This document shows positions 25,484 to 35,070 of a stretch of DNA of 64,000 nucleotides, piece by piece. How positions within the stretch are numbered: the first letter of the stretch is position 1; each line of letters opens with the position of its first letter. A model generated the notes under the pieces. It did no database searches. It worked only from the letters and a program-made list of their open reading frames with translations, and had not been told where the DNA came from. This DNA is from Natrarchaeobius chitinivorans. Its GTDB lineage: Archaea > Halobacteriota > Halobacteria > Halobacteriales > Natrialbaceae. The position numbers were made by a program, and so were the translations under genes. The stretch is from positions 1-64,000 of the forward strand of contig NZ_REGA01000004.1 of the NCBI RefSeq assembly GCF_003841505.1, written 5' to 3'.

Positions 25484-26503
25484 ATGGATCAGCCCCACCC
25501 TATCCGCGTCGTTGCGGCGCTTCTCATTGCGGTCGCCCTACTCGGGGTTTTAGTCGTCGTAACCGGATTGGAAGAAGTTTACAGGACGGCCGCCAAGACG
25601 AACCTGACAGTCTACGCCGCCGGTTTTGCGTTAATGACGGGCTGTCTGGTGATACGAGGGCGAATCTGGTTTCGCCTGCTCGACGCCGTCGGATACGACG
25701 GGGCGTTTCCGCCGATCCTGGGAGTGTATCTCTTCGCGCGCTTCGCGAAGTACGTCGCTCCGTACGGCCAGTTCGCCGCGCCACCGGGGATCGCATACGT
25801 CATCGAACATCGCACGGGAATCGACTACGAGGACGGATTAGCCGCAGTTCTGGCGAGCATCGTCGTCAACTATCTCCCGTACTTTACGTTCGGCAGTGTT
25901 GGTTTTCTGTTCCTCCTCGCCGGGTGGACCGTCACCGAAACGATTCTAACGTACCTGGCCGCCTTCTTCGCGGCCACCGGCTCGCTTCTGATCGGCGTCG
26001 CCCTGGTGTGGTACCGTCGCGACGCCGTGAAAGCGATAACTGCGGCTGCTCTCTCGCCGATCCATCGTGCGGTCACGATCCTCCGTCCAGCGAGCGCGCG
26101 GCTGTTCGATCCCGAACACGTTCTGGATCGGTTCGACGACTTCTACGGAGCGGTGGATCTCATCTCGACGGACCGCACGTCGATCGTAATCGTGCTCGCG
26201 TACAGTCACGCGGCGTGGTTTCTCTTTGCGCTCCCGCTTTACGTAACCGCGCTGTCGATCGGCGCGGACGTGTCGCTCACAGTGGTTATTGTCGCGGTCG
26301 CGCTCTCGAAGATCGGATTTCTGGTTCCCACCCCAGGCGGACTCGGCGGCGTCGAGGCAGTCGTTGCGGTCGTACTGTCCATCCTCGCGCCCGTCTCCGG
26401 TGCGACCGCGATTACCGTCGCCATTCTCTATCGCGTCGTCGCATACTGGTTTCCCGTCGTTATCGGCGGCGTCGCGGGTATCGTCCTGTCGCTGGAGTGG
26501 TGA
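25484..26503 (+). CDS. Lysylphosphatidylglycerol synthase-type transmembrane protein (UPF0104)
   Basis: A 339-residue membrane protein with about eight hydrophobic spans, starting at the ATG at 25484 (MDQPHPIRVVAALLIAVALL). The FPPILGVYLFARFAKYVAPY segment and the late PTPGGLGGVEAVV motif are hallmarks of the LPG synthase transmembrane / UPF0104 family. In bacteria this fold flips or synthesises lysyl-lipids; in haloarchaea the substrate is unknown, possibly a membrane lipid or glycolipid. It lacks the C-terminal synthetase domain, as is usual for the archaeal members. It stands alone. Confidence 0.85.
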   Translation: MDQPHPIRVVAALLIAVALLGVLVVVTGLEEVYRTAAKTNLTVYAAGFALMTGCLVIRGRIWFRLLDAVGYDGAFPPILGVYLFARFAKYVAPYGQFAAPPGIAYVIEHRTGIDYEDGLAAVLASIVVNYLPYFTFGSVGFLFLLAGWTVTETILTYLAAFFAATGSLLIGVALVWYRRDAVKAITAAALSPIHRAVTILRPASARLFDPEHVLDRFDDFYGAVDLISTDRTSIVIVLAYSHAAWFLFALPLYVTALSIGADVSLTVVIVAVALSKIGFLVPTPGGLGGVEAVVAVVLSILAPVSGATAITVAILYRVVAYWFPVVIGGVAGIVLSLEW

Positions 26504-26942
26504 CACAGAATCATTCGATCGACGGAGCAGTGCGTGTTCTGATAGCGATTGTCGTAGCCTACCGGGGGTTTCGAAACCGGGCCTTCGGCGCTGTGTCTCG
26601 GTTCTTCAGCGGGAAAATATGAACTCCGACGATAATCCCTATGAGACCGAACCGCGGAGGAAGTCCGCAGTTCAAAACTGCTCACTTTCAGCCACACAAT
26701 GTGACGAGGAACGCTGAGAAGTCGTTACGTCAGATTTGACCGGACGAGTCCCAACCCGGGAAGCGAAGGAAGTGAGCGACCCGGAACGCCTCGGCGAGAT
26801 TCGCACCTGGTCCAACCCACTACTACCGCTCCGGGCATCGACTGACGAGCGAAGTCGGGTCCCACGGCTTGATTTCGCTCATCAGTTCAGGACTGGGGCG
26901 CCACTACTTCCGCCGCGAGGCAACCCTCGAGCGACCGACGGA
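26504..26942. other. Intergenic region between convergent membrane-protein genes
   Basis: About 440 bases between two converging genes. No frame looks like a gene; a 32-codon frame at 26619-26717 is too short and has no promoter support. A CCAACCCACTAC string near 26813 repeats the one beside the integrase at about 15604. Confidence 0.5.
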
Positions 26943-27953
26943 TCAGAACTCGCCCCGGTCGTCCGCACTCGGCTCGTCACCGGCCGCGTCCGGTTCGACG
27001 CGGCGACCGCGAAACGGCAGGACAGTCTGGAGTCGTCGGACGGCGTCCGTCTCGTTGAACCGGGCAGCGACGAACGGAACGGCGATCGCACCGCCGAACG
27101 CCAGCGCGAACCCGACGGTTTCGATAATCGCTGCGAGACTCACCGAGGTCGTCCCGCCGATCACGAAACCGCCCTCGACGCTGATCAGTAACTCGAGGAG
27201 TCTCACGACGATTAAAAGCGGGAGCACGAGCAATCCGAGCACCAGGACGGACGCCCCCAGTGGATCGGCCTCCCGGTCCTCGAGGAGCGGCCAGGTGACG
27301 AGCCCGCCGAGCGAGGCCCCGATCGCCATCGTCGTGAACTCTTCGGATCCGAGACCGAATGCGGCGACGGCGATCGCCAGCGAGAGAGCAAACATCGGCG
27401 TGATCGATCGTTTCGTGATCCGCAGCGCGATCGCAACGAGCAGGAGTCCCAGTGTCGCACCGATGATGACGTCGCCGAGATAGTGGACGCCGATCACGAC
27501 CCGTGAGAACGGGATCGTGACGATGAGAAAGGCGGCAACGGCGTACCGTTGCCTGCGCGTCCCCGTATCCATGACGGCGGCAAGCGCTCCGTAAACTGCC
27601 GCGGCACCCATGGCGTGAGCGCTCGGCGTACTCCAGCCCGGATACGACGACGGTGCAAACTCGAACGCCGGGTCGGCGACGTACAGCGGCCGGGGAATCT
27701 CGAGGATCCCTTTCAGGCCGGCGACGAGGGCGAGCGTCGTCACGGCGACCGCGAGCACCATCGCCCGATCGTGTCGATTCGCTTCCCCCCCGAACCAGTA
27801 CAATAGGGCGGCGATGGTCACGAGGGTCGCACCGTCCCCGAGGATTGTCAGAATCCCGAAGGCATCGACGACGAATTCGGGGAGGGCCTCGTTGATCGTC
27901 CTGTTCAGTTCCGGATCGAACAGCACCGTCGGTAACTCCCGCTCCTCGTTCAT
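26943..27953 (-). CDS. PAP2-family membrane phosphatase
   Basis: A 336-residue membrane protein from the ATG at 27951-27953. The phosphatidic acid phosphatase type 2 signature is present: KGILEIPRP (K-x6-RP), TPSAHAMG (PSGH variant with Ala) and SRVVIGVHYLGDVI (SR-x5-H-x3-D). These enzymes remove phosphate from lipid phosphates or polyprenyl pyrophosphates at the outer face of the membrane. The C-terminal third adds about four more spans and an acidic tail. It is followed on the same strand, upstream, by the radical SAM gene with 67 bases between, perhaps one transcript. Confidence 0.88.
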   Translation of the reverse strand: MNEERELPTVLFDPELNRTINEALPEFVVDAFGILTILGDGATLVTIAALLYWFGGEANRHDRAMVLAVAVTTLALVAGLKGILEIPRPLYVADPAFEFAPSSYPGWSTPSAHAMGAAAVYGALAAVMDTGTRRQRYAVAAFLIVTIPFSRVVIGVHYLGDVIIGATLGLLLVAIALRITKRSITPMFALSLAIAVAAFGLGSEEFTTMAIGASLGGLVTWPLLEDREADPLGASVLVLGLLVLPLLIVVRLLELLISVEGGFVIGGTTSVSLAAIIETVGFALAFGGAIAVPFVAARFNETDAVRRLQTVLPFRGRRVEPDAAGDEPSADDRGEF

Positions 27954-28020
27954 CGGGTACCGATTTGAGACGCCTGGGTGATAATGGTGATCACGGTTCG
28001 CTCGATCAGCCCCTCGTCGC

Positions 28021-28992
28021 TCAAAACAGCCCCAGCGAGCCACCGCGTTCGAGCATCGATTGGTCGAGGTAGAGGTTCTCGAGGCCGATATCTCGCGCGT
28101 GGTCGACCACTTCCCGGTACTCGGCTTCGGTTATCGGCCGGCCGATCTCCTCGTAGAATGCCTCCGTTCTGGCCTTGTAGTAGGGCTGGTACTGGGCCAT
28201 CACGTCGACGAACGTCTCCTCCGAAATCTCGTCGGCAACGAACTCGAGCACTCGCTTCGCGCTCTCGACGTGGTTTGGCATGACCAGGTGGCGTACGAGC
28301 AGCCCCCCGGTCGCGAGCCCGGTGTCGTCGATCTCGAGGTCGCCGACCTGGTGGTGCATCTCCCGTAGCGAGTCGGTGACGTTCGACCAGTAGCCGGGTG
28401 CCTTCGAGTACTTCGCCGCCGCGGCGTCGTCGCCCCATTTGACGTCGGGCATGTAGATGTCGACGATTCCCGCCAACCGCTCGAGGATCTCGACGCGCTC
28501 GTAGCCGCCGCAGTTCCAGACGATCGGTAACTCGAGACCGCGATCCCGTGCGATCTTGACCGCTTCGACCAGATGCGGTGAGTGGTGAGTCGGCGAGACG
28601 AAGTTGACGTTGTGACAGCCCCGCGCCTCGAGTTCCAGGGCCATTTCGGCGATTTCAGCGGCCGTTGCGGGTTCGCCTTCGGCCTCGTGGCTGGTTTCGA
28701 AGTTCTGGCAGAAGACGCACTTCATGTTACAGTTCGCGAGGAAGATCGTGCCGCTCCCGTTGTGGCCCTTCAGAGGTTCTTCCTCGCCGAAGTGGGGGAA
28801 GTACGTGGAGACGTACGCGGTGTCGTCGACCTGGCAGGTGCCGACGTCCCCTGCCGTCCGATCGACGCCACAATCGTAGGCACAGAGGTCACAGTCTGCG
28901 TACCGGCTCCGGAGGTCGTCGACCCGCCGTTCGAACTCGTCGTCCTCGAGTTCACGGTAGTTCGGGGTGGTCGCTGGGGTCCCGGTGCTCAT
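28021..28992 (-). CDS. Radical SAM protein, PflA-like
   Basis: A 323-residue radical SAM enzyme. The [4Fe-4S] motif CNMKCVFCQN (C-x3-C-x2-C) lies at about residues 88-97 after a Cys-rich N-terminus (DCDLCAYDCGVDRTAGDVGTC) typical of pyruvate formate-lyase activase-like proteins of the MJ/AmmeMemoRadiSam-related type. NFVSPTHHSPHLVEAV and IYMPDVKWGDD follow in the barrel. It should cleave S-adenosylmethionine to a radical; the target protein or compound is unknown, as no glycyl-radical enzyme is near. Confidence 0.85.
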   Translation of the reverse strand: MSTGTPATTPNYRELEDDEFERRVDDLRSRYADCDLCAYDCGVDRTAGDVGTCQVDDTAYVSTYFPHFGEEEPLKGHNGSGTIFLANCNMKCVFCQNFETSHEAEGEPATAAEIAEMALELEARGCHNVNFVSPTHHSPHLVEAVKIARDRGLELPIVWNCGGYERVEILERLAGIVDIYMPDVKWGDDAAAAKYSKAPGYWSNVTDSLREMHHQVGDLEIDDTGLATGGLLVRHLVMPNHVESAKRVLEFVADEISEETFVDVMAQYQPYYKARTEAFYEEIGRPITEAEYREVVDHARDIGLENLYLDQSMLERGGSLGLF

Positions 28993-29195
28993 GTCGAACC
29001 CTATGGCGGTCTCCGAACAAACGTGTGTCGCGAAATATCATACGAGACGACAGTCGTATCACCCACGCGTTTTGCAGATGCATCGGCGTGTACCGACACC
29101 GATAGTATTTCGGAAGTTATTACCCTATGAGACGGAATTCGTATTATTTATTAATATATGGAGATAGGTTAGCAACAGGAGCCAGTATATCTTAG

Positions 29196-30746
29196 ATGAT
29201 CCATCGACCAACGACCGGAGTTTACGGAGACGAGTCGGACGCTGCCTCGATGTCCCGTCGACAGCTGATTTCGGGGGTAGCCGGTGCTGGAATTGCCTCG
29301 ATTGCCGGGTGTCTCTCGGCACGCGACACAGCGGATGAGACGGTCCGCATCAGCTTGGGGAGCGAACCAACCGAGGGTGACTGGGAGGCCTACGGAGGCG
29401 TCGTTCCCTACCACACGCCGTTTCACGAAACACTGACGGCCGCTCCCCCGGACCTCCAAACTGTCGAGCCCCAACTCGCAAGCGACTGGGAGGCGTTCGA
29501 CGAGACGACGTGGCGGTTTTCCCTGCAGGACGACGTGACCTTTCACGACGGCAGCGAGTTGACCGCGTCGCTCGCGGCCGATGCGCTGTCGGCGATCCTC
29601 GAGGCTCGCCCCATCGGCTTCACCCGCCTCACGCCGGACAGTTTCAGGGCCGTCGACGAGTACGAACTCGAGATCGAGACGACACAGCCGGAGCCGGCGA
29701 CCCCCGGAAACCTCGCGCATCCGCTGATGAGCCTGCAACACCCCGAGGCGGACGAGCCGGTCGGGACCGGCCCGTACGTCGCGGAAGGCGTCACTCCCGA
29801 CCAGCCCGTCGAGGCAGTCCGGTTCGACGAGTATCGGGAAACGGTCCCGGAACCGAGTCTCGTCTTCGAAGGTGTCTCCGACCCCCAAACGCGGTCGCTA
29901 CGTCTCGAGTCGGGCGAGACCGACGTCGCGCTCGACCTCCCGCGAGGGAGTTACGAGGAACTCGCCGCGAACGACGACCTCGAGGTCCGGACCGAAACCG
30001 AGCCGCGAACCGGGATGGTGATGGTAAACCGCTACCGGGAGGCGACGAGCGATCGGGATCTCAGAAAGGCTCTGCAGTACGGGGTCGACCAGCAGGAACT
30101 CGTCGCGGAGGTGCTCGACGGGGTCGGTGAACCGGCACGGTCGCCGTTCTCGAAGCGGATACCGTGGTCGGCTCACGACGAACTGTCAGCGCACACGGAT
30201 ACGGACCGGGCGCGGGAGTACCTCGAGGCGTCGGCGTACGACGGGGAGGAGCTCCGGTTCATCATCGATGGGAACCAGTCCGAGCAACAACTCATCGCAC
30301 AGGAGATGCAACGCCGGTACGACGAACTCGGGATCGACGTCGCGATCGAACAGGTCGAGTCGGCGGCGTTTTTCTCCGAGTACACCGGCGGCGAGGCGGA
30401 TCTCGCGTTCGTCGAACTCGGCTCGATAAACGGCGCAGCCGACTACCTCGTGTTCGTGATGTACCACTCCGAAGGTGGAGACAACGCTGACCAGTACGAA
30501 AGCGAGGGAACCGGCGTCGTCAACCCCGGCGAGGAGGTCGACGAACTCATCGAACGGGGAGACACGGCCTTCGACGAGGACGTCAAACACGAGGCCTACC
30601 GCGAGGTGCAACGGCGTGTGATGGACGATGGAGTGACGATTCCAATCTACTACAAAGAGTACGTCATCGGAACCGGCGCGGACGTCGACGGTCCCGAGCT
30701 TCACGCGATTCCGCACATGACCGACTGGACCACGCTCACGACGTAA
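29196..30746 (+). CDS. Substrate-binding lipoprotein of ABC importer 1 (SBP family 5)
   Basis: A 516-residue lipoprotein: twin arginine SRRQLISGVAG and lipobox SIAGC near residues 20-42 show Tat export and lipid anchoring to the outer membrane face. The body has family 5 (peptide/nickel) binding-protein features such as WRFSLQDDVTFHDGSEL and DDGVTIPIYYKEYV. It captures a peptide, nickel chelate or similar small ligand for the permeases that follow directly. ATG 29196 is used; ATG 29250 (MSRRQLIS) is also possible. An AT-rich TATA-like stretch (TTATTTATTAATATATGG) lies at about 29142-29159. Confidence 0.9.
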   Translation: MIHRPTTGVYGDESDAASMSRRQLISGVAGAGIASIAGCLSARDTADETVRISLGSEPTEGDWEAYGGVVPYHTPFHETLTAAPPDLQTVEPQLASDWEAFDETTWRFSLQDDVTFHDGSELTASLAADALSAILEARPIGFTRLTPDSFRAVDEYELEIETTQPEPATPGNLAHPLMSLQHPEADEPVGTGPYVAEGVTPDQPVEAVRFDEYRETVPEPSLVFEGVSDPQTRSLRLESGETDVALDLPRGSYEELAANDDLEVRTETEPRTGMVMVNRYREATSDRDLRKALQYGVDQQELVAEVLDGVGEPARSPFSKRIPWSAHDELSAHTDTDRAREYLEASAYDGEELRFIIDGNQSEQQLIAQEMQRRYDELGIDVAIEQVESAAFFSEYTGGEADLAFVELGSINGAADYLVFVMYHSEGGDNADQYESEGTGVVNPGEEVDELIERGDTAFDEDVKHEAYREVQRRVMDDGVTIPIYYKEYVIGTGADVDGPELHAIPHMTDWTTLTT

Positions 30747-30751
30747 CGGAC

Positions 30752-31693
30752 ATGTACCGGTACCTGTTGAAACGCTTCGCGAGTTCGGTCGTCGTCCTCG
30801 GTGCGGTGAGTCTCGTCACCTACGCGCTGGTGACGGTCGCGCCCGGCGACCCCGCGGAGACGATCCTCCGCGAGCAACTTCACTCCCAACCGTCCGACGA
30901 GCAGGTCGCCCAGTTTCGCGCCGAACACGGCCTCGACGAACCGTTTCACGTACAGTACGTCAGCTGGCTCGGTGACGCCGTCACCGGCGATCTCGGTCAG
31001 TCGTACTTTCACGGCCGGACGGTTCACGAGCTGATCGCGGCTCACCTCCCGGCGACGATAGAACTCGCCGTCGCCGCCACGGTCGTCGCGGTAGCCATCT
31101 CCGTTCCGGCGGGTATCGCCAGCGCGGTGTATCGGCGAACCCCCCTCGATTACGTCAGTCAGGCCGGAGCGCTCTTCGGCGTCTCGGTTCCCAACTTCTG
31201 GCTGGGATACCTGTTGATACTCGTGATCGCGGTTCCGTTCAGCGCCGTTCCGACGTCCGGAGCAGGAAGCGTTACCCAGCTCGTCCTGCCGGCGGTGACG
31301 CTGGGGACCGGACTGGCCGCAGTCATCACCCGGCTGTTGCGTGCGTCGCTGCTCGAGACGCTCGAGGAGCCGTACGTCCGAACGGCGCGATCGAAGGGGT
31401 TGCGCGAGCGGGTCGTCATCTGTCGACACGCGCTGCGCAGCGCCCTCATCCCGGTCGTCACCGTCGTCGGCCTCCAGTTCGCGTACGTGCTGAACGGCGC
31501 GGTCATCGTCGAGGTCGTCTTCGATCGGCCGGGGCTGGGATCCCTCCTGGTCGACGCGGTCTTCGCGCGGGACTTCCCGGTCGTCCAGGGCGTGGTGATG
31601 GTGACCGCCGTCCTGTTCGTGGTGACGAACCTCCTCGTCGACCTCTCGTATCGGTACCTCGATCCGCGCATCGATCTGGAGGCGAGCGCATGA
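30752..31693 (+). CDS. ABC importer 1 permease, DppB/NikB type
   Basis: A 313-residue inner-membrane permease starting five bases after the binding-protein gene. Six hydrophobic spans, the NFWLGYLLILVIAVPF segment and the EAA loop RTARSKGLRERVVICRHALR (contact site for the ATPase) identify the DppB/NikB family. It forms half of the membrane channel with the next gene, whose ATG overlaps this stop (ATGA at 31690). Confidence 0.92.
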   Translation: MYRYLLKRFASSVVVLGAVSLVTYALVTVAPGDPAETILREQLHSQPSDEQVAQFRAEHGLDEPFHVQYVSWLGDAVTGDLGQSYFHGRTVHELIAAHLPATIELAVAATVVAVAISVPAGIASAVYRRTPLDYVSQAGALFGVSVPNFWLGYLLILVIAVPFSAVPTSGAGSVTQLVLPAVTLGTGLAAVITRLLRASLLETLEEPYVRTARSKGLRERVVICRHALRSALIPVVTVVGLQFAYVLNGAVIVEVVFDRPGLGSLLVDAVFARDFPVVQGVVMVTAVLFVVTNLLVDLSYRYLDPRIDLEASA

Positions 31694-32568
31694 GCGCGAT
31701 CGACGATCCGGGTCGTGTCGAACCCGTCGCACGGGCGAGCGTCCGGAGGGCGCTCCGACGCAATCCCGCGAGCCTGGCCGGCGGGATCGTCGTCGCGGTC
31801 GTCGCGATCGTCGCCGTCGTCGGTCCGGCGCTGGTCGGCGATCCGAACGCCGGAGCCCTGTCGAATCGGCTCCAGCCGCCGTCGGCGGCCCACCCGTTCG
31901 GAACGGACCCCCTCGGCCGCGACGTCCTGACGAGGCTGGTCCACGGCGCCAGAATCACCCTCGCCGTCGCCGTAGCGATCACCCTCGTCAGGCTCGTCAT
32001 CGGCTTCGTCGTCGGACTGGTGGCCGGGCTGTTCGGCGGACTCGTCGACGAGGCGTTGATGCGCGTGGTCGACTTCCTCCTCGCGTTTCCCGGCATCGTC
32101 CTGGCGCTCGTCATCGCCGGCGTCCTCGGACCGAGCCTCCGAAACGTCCTGCTGGCGCTGGCGGTCGTCGGCTGGGGCAGCTACGCTCGCGTCGTCAGGA
32201 GTTCGGTCCTGTCCGTCCGCGAGGAGCCGTTCGTCGACGCCGCGAAGCTCGCGGGGATCTCCCGCGTGCGACTGGTCTGGACCCACTTCGTGCCGAACGT
32301 CGCCGGCCCCGTGGTGGTGCTCGCGACGCTCGATCTCGGCGGCGTCGTCCTCGCCGCAGCCGGCCTCTCCTTTCTCGGGCTGGGCGCGCAGCCGCCGACA
32401 CCGGAGTGGGGTGCGATGGTCGCCGACGGCGCCGACTACCTTCGATCGGCGCCGTGGCTGGTCAACGTTCCGGGGATCGCGATCGCCGCCCTCGTCGTCG
32501 GGTTCAACCTGCTCGGCGACGGACTCCGCGACGCGCTCGATACGGATCCGACGGAGGTGAACCGATGA
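31690..32568 (+). CDS. ABC importer 1 permease, DppC/NikC type
   Basis: A 292-residue permease. It has the N-terminal span followed by HPFGTDPLGRDVLTRLVHGA, typical of DppC/NikC proteins, the EAA loop DAAKLAGISRVRLVWTHFVP, and the late GLGAQPPTPEWGAMV motif. It pairs with the DppB-type permease; it overlaps that gene and the ATPase gene (ATGA at 32565) by 4 nt each, so the operon is tightly coupled. Confidence 0.92.
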   Translation: MSAIDDPGRVEPVARASVRRALRRNPASLAGGIVVAVVAIVAVVGPALVGDPNAGALSNRLQPPSAAHPFGTDPLGRDVLTRLVHGARITLAVAVAITLVRLVIGFVVGLVAGLFGGLVDEALMRVVDFLLAFPGIVLALVIAGVLGPSLRNVLLALAVVGWGSYARVVRSSVLSVREEPFVDAAKLAGISRVRLVWTHFVPNVAGPVVVLATLDLGGVVLAAAGLSFLGLGAQPPTPEWGAMVADGADYLRSAPWLVNVPGIAIAALVVGFNLLGDGLRDALDTDPTEVNR

Positions 32569-34265
32569 CGACCGCCGGACACGGCTCGGCCGCGATCGAG
32601 CGTCGCGACGAACGGACGACGGTCGCCGTCGAGAACCTCACCGTCCGCTACGGGGAAACGGCTGCCGTTCGAAACGCCTCGTTGTTCCTCGAGCGGGGCG
32701 AACTCGTCGGTCTCGTGGGAGAATCCGGTGCCGGAAAGTCGACGCTCGGGCTCGCGCTCGTCGGCCTCGGCGGTGCGGCGTCGGGATCGATTCGAATCGG
32801 CGACACGGAACTGATCGGCGCCGACGAGCGGACGCGCCGACGGATCCGCAGACGACGGGTCGGACTCGCGTTCCAGAGCGCCGACGACGCCCTCCACCCC
32901 GCGTACACCCTCGGCGAGCAGATCGTCGAGAGCATCGACGGGACACGACGGCGGTGGCGGCGACGACACGAATCGCGCGTGAATCGTCTGCTCGAGGACG
33001 TCGGGCTCGACCCGGCGTTCGCGGATCGGTACCCCCACGAGTGTTCGGGCGGGCAGAACCAGCGCGCGCTGCTGGCGGTCGCTCTCGCCGGCGACCCCGA
33101 CGTCCTGGTGCTCGACGAGCCCACGAGTTCCCTCGACGCGGTTACCCAGGCGCACGTGCTGGAGACCCTCGAGCGAGTGATGGGCGAACGCGATCTCGCC
33201 GTCCTGTTGATCACCCACGACCTCGACGTCGTCGAGCACTGCTGCGATCGAACCGTCGTCATGCGCGAGGGCGAACTCGTCGACCGGGGTGCAACCGATC
33301 GGTTGCTCTCGAACCCGACGCATCCGTACACCTCGACGCTCGTCGACGCTCGTCGGTCGACCCCGCGGGCCGTCGACGGCGGGACGTCGTCGGCCCCGGA
33401 CGCCGACGACGCGGTCGTCGCCGAACTCGAGACCGTGACCAAGCGCTACCGCGAGGGGTCGTTCGTCGCCGCCCTCCTCGGGCGCGAACCGACGACGGAC
33501 GCGCTCGTCGATGCGTCGGTCGCCGTTCGCGAGGGCGAGTGCGTCGCCCTCGTCGGTCGCTCCGGCGCCGGCAAGACGACGGCCGCCCGGCTGATCGCCG
33601 GGCTCGAGGCCCCTTCCGCTGGATCGGTTCGGATACGCGGCGAACCCGTCGGTCCGGTCGCGGAGCGACGACCGGCACAACGGGCGGCGGTCGGCTACGT
33701 CTTCCAGTCGCCACGATCGAGTCTCGATCCGCGACGAACCGTCGCCGAGAGCGTCGCCGAACCACTCGAGGGGGCCGGCTGGAACCCAGCGCGTCGCGAC
33801 CGACGGGTCGGCGAACTGCTCGAGCACGTGGGCCTCGAGGGGTACGGCGACCGATATCCGCGAGAACTGTCCGGCGGCGAGGCACAACGGATCGCCGTGG
33901 CTCGCGCGCTCGCGCTGGAGCCGGATCTGCTGGTGCTCGACGAGGCGACGAGCGCGCTCGATACGGTGACGACCCACCGTCTCTGCTCGCTGTTCGAACG
34001 GCTCGGCCGACGGAACGGCCGGTCGATGCTCGTCGTGACGCACGACTTCGATATCGCGAGACGGCTGGCCGACCGAACGCTCGTTCTCGCCGACGGTCGG
34101 GTCGTCGACGAGGGTCCGACGAGCGAACTGCTCTCCGAACCGACGCACGCCGAGACGCGAACGCTGATCGACGCGACGCTCGGCGGGTCGTCCGCCGACT
34201 CCCGGACGAAGACCACCGCCGACACACGGACACACACGACACATGCCACCGACGAATCCGACTGA
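32565..34265 (+). CDS. ABC importer 1 fused double ATPase (NikDE/DppDF-like)
   Basis: A 566-residue fusion of two nucleotide-binding domains. First: Walker A GESGAGKST at residues 52-60, signature CSGGQNQRA, Walker B VLVLDEPTSS. Second: GRSGAGKTT at about 315-330, LSGGEAQRIA, LLVLDEATSALD. Unlike the ATPase of importer 2, neither half carries the C-terminal Cys-rich extension of oligopeptide ATPases, so it looks like the short NikD/NikE type; this hints at, but does not prove, nickel. The last 25 residues are a Thr/Asp-rich tail that overlaps the next gene by 23 nt. Confidence 0.9.
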   Translation: MTTAGHGSAAIERRDERTTVAVENLTVRYGETAAVRNASLFLERGELVGLVGESGAGKSTLGLALVGLGGAASGSIRIGDTELIGADERTRRRIRRRRVGLAFQSADDALHPAYTLGEQIVESIDGTRRRWRRRHESRVNRLLEDVGLDPAFADRYPHECSGGQNQRALLAVALAGDPDVLVLDEPTSSLDAVTQAHVLETLERVMGERDLAVLLITHDLDVVEHCCDRTVVMREGELVDRGATDRLLSNPTHPYTSTLVDARRSTPRAVDGGTSSAPDADDAVVAELETVTKRYREGSFVAALLGREPTTDALVDASVAVREGECVALVGRSGAGKTTAARLIAGLEAPSAGSVRIRGEPVGPVAERRPAQRAAVGYVFQSPRSSLDPRRTVAESVAEPLEGAGWNPARRDRRVGELLEHVGLEGYGDRYPRELSGGEAQRIAVARALALEPDLLVLDEATSALDTVTTHRLCSLFERLGRRNGRSMLVVTHDFDIARRLADRTLVLADGRVVDEGPTSELLSEPTHAETRTLIDATLGGSSADSRTKTTADTRTHTTHATDESD

Positions 34266-35070
34266 ACCGACTGGGACCGACACACGATCGACGGACGAAA
34301 CGAACTGTACCGCACCGGAATCGGCGCGAGAAACGGCGAACGAGCCCGCGATCGATCCGCCGGCCGACGAGGGCTATCACGCCGTCGTGATCGGCGGCGG
34401 ACCCGCCGGGTGTGCGGCGAGTCTGTTCTGCGCTCGCGCTGGCCTGCAAACGCTGCAACTCGAGAACGGACGCTCGACGCTCCAGAAGTGCGCCTACGTC
34501 GAAAACTACCTCGGCTTTCCGCCGGGAATCGCACCGCGGGAGCTCCTCGAGCTCATGGGCGAACACGTCGCACGGACCGAGTGTCTCGTCCGATCGGCGA
34601 CCGTCGAGACGGTTCGACGGTGCGAGGACGGGTTCGAGGTGTTCGTCGACGGGGAGCGAATCCCCACCCGGACGGTTCTCGCCGCGTCGTGGTCGAAAAG
34701 CGACTACCTCGAGGAACTCGGGGTCGAAACCGAGCAGGAGGAAGGCGGGCCCGTTTACGAGATTGTCACCGATTCGGAGGGCCGGACGAACGTCGAGGGA
34801 CTCTACGCCGCCGGTCGGATTACCGGCACCCCCCATCAGGCCCTCGTGAGCGCCGGCGACGGGGCTCGAGTCGCGCTGAACCTGATCTCCGAACTGATCC
34901 CGCCGTTTTACAACGACTGGGTCGCTCCGGCGGGCTACTACGAAGGATACGATAAGGAGATTCCGGTCGGCGTCGAGGAGATTTCACACGAGGAACGCCG
35001 TTCGCGCGAGGAGCACGGCCGCGCGTGGATGCGGGAGTGGTTCGACGACGAAGTCTACAGTAGCCACTGA
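34243..35070 (+). CDS. FAD-dependent thioredoxin-reductase-like protein lacking the NADPH domain
   Basis: A 275-residue flavoprotein that overlaps the ATPase gene by 23 nt. VVIGGGPAGCAASLFCARAG at about residues 47-66 is the FAD motif and GLYAAGRITGTPHQ near residue 190 the second FAD segment, as in thioredoxin reductases. Between them only about 110 residues are present: the NADPH-binding domain and its redox CxxC are missing. It may be a flavin oxidoreductase for the imported ligand. The C-terminal VYSSH and its stop codon are supplied by a dispersed repeat (from 35056), so the original end was probably different. Confidence 0.75.
   Translation: MPPTNPTEPTGTDTRSTDETNCTAPESARETANEPAIDPPADEGYHAVVIGGGPAGCAASLFCARAGLQTLQLENGRSTLQKCAYVENYLGFPPGIAPRELLELMGEHVARTECLVRSATVETVRRCEDGFEVFVDGERIPTRTVLAASWSKSDYLEELGVETEQEEGGPVYEIVTDSEGRTNVEGLYAAGRITGTPHQALVSAGDGARVALNLISELIPPFYNDWVAPAGYYEGYDKEIPVGVEEISHEERRSREEHGRAWMREWFDDEVYSSH

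Noticed and set aside
26619-26717. Short gene MNSDDNPYETEPRRKS...
   Set aside because: Only 32 codons, no promoter or family support, and an unconvincing composition.
32436-34836. Long open frames on the minus strand (over 500 codons) across the importer 1 ATPase and flavoprotein genes
   Set aside because: They are antisense shadows of high-GC coding sequence; their translations are Arg/Ser-rich and match no family, while the plus strand carries clear ATPase motifs.
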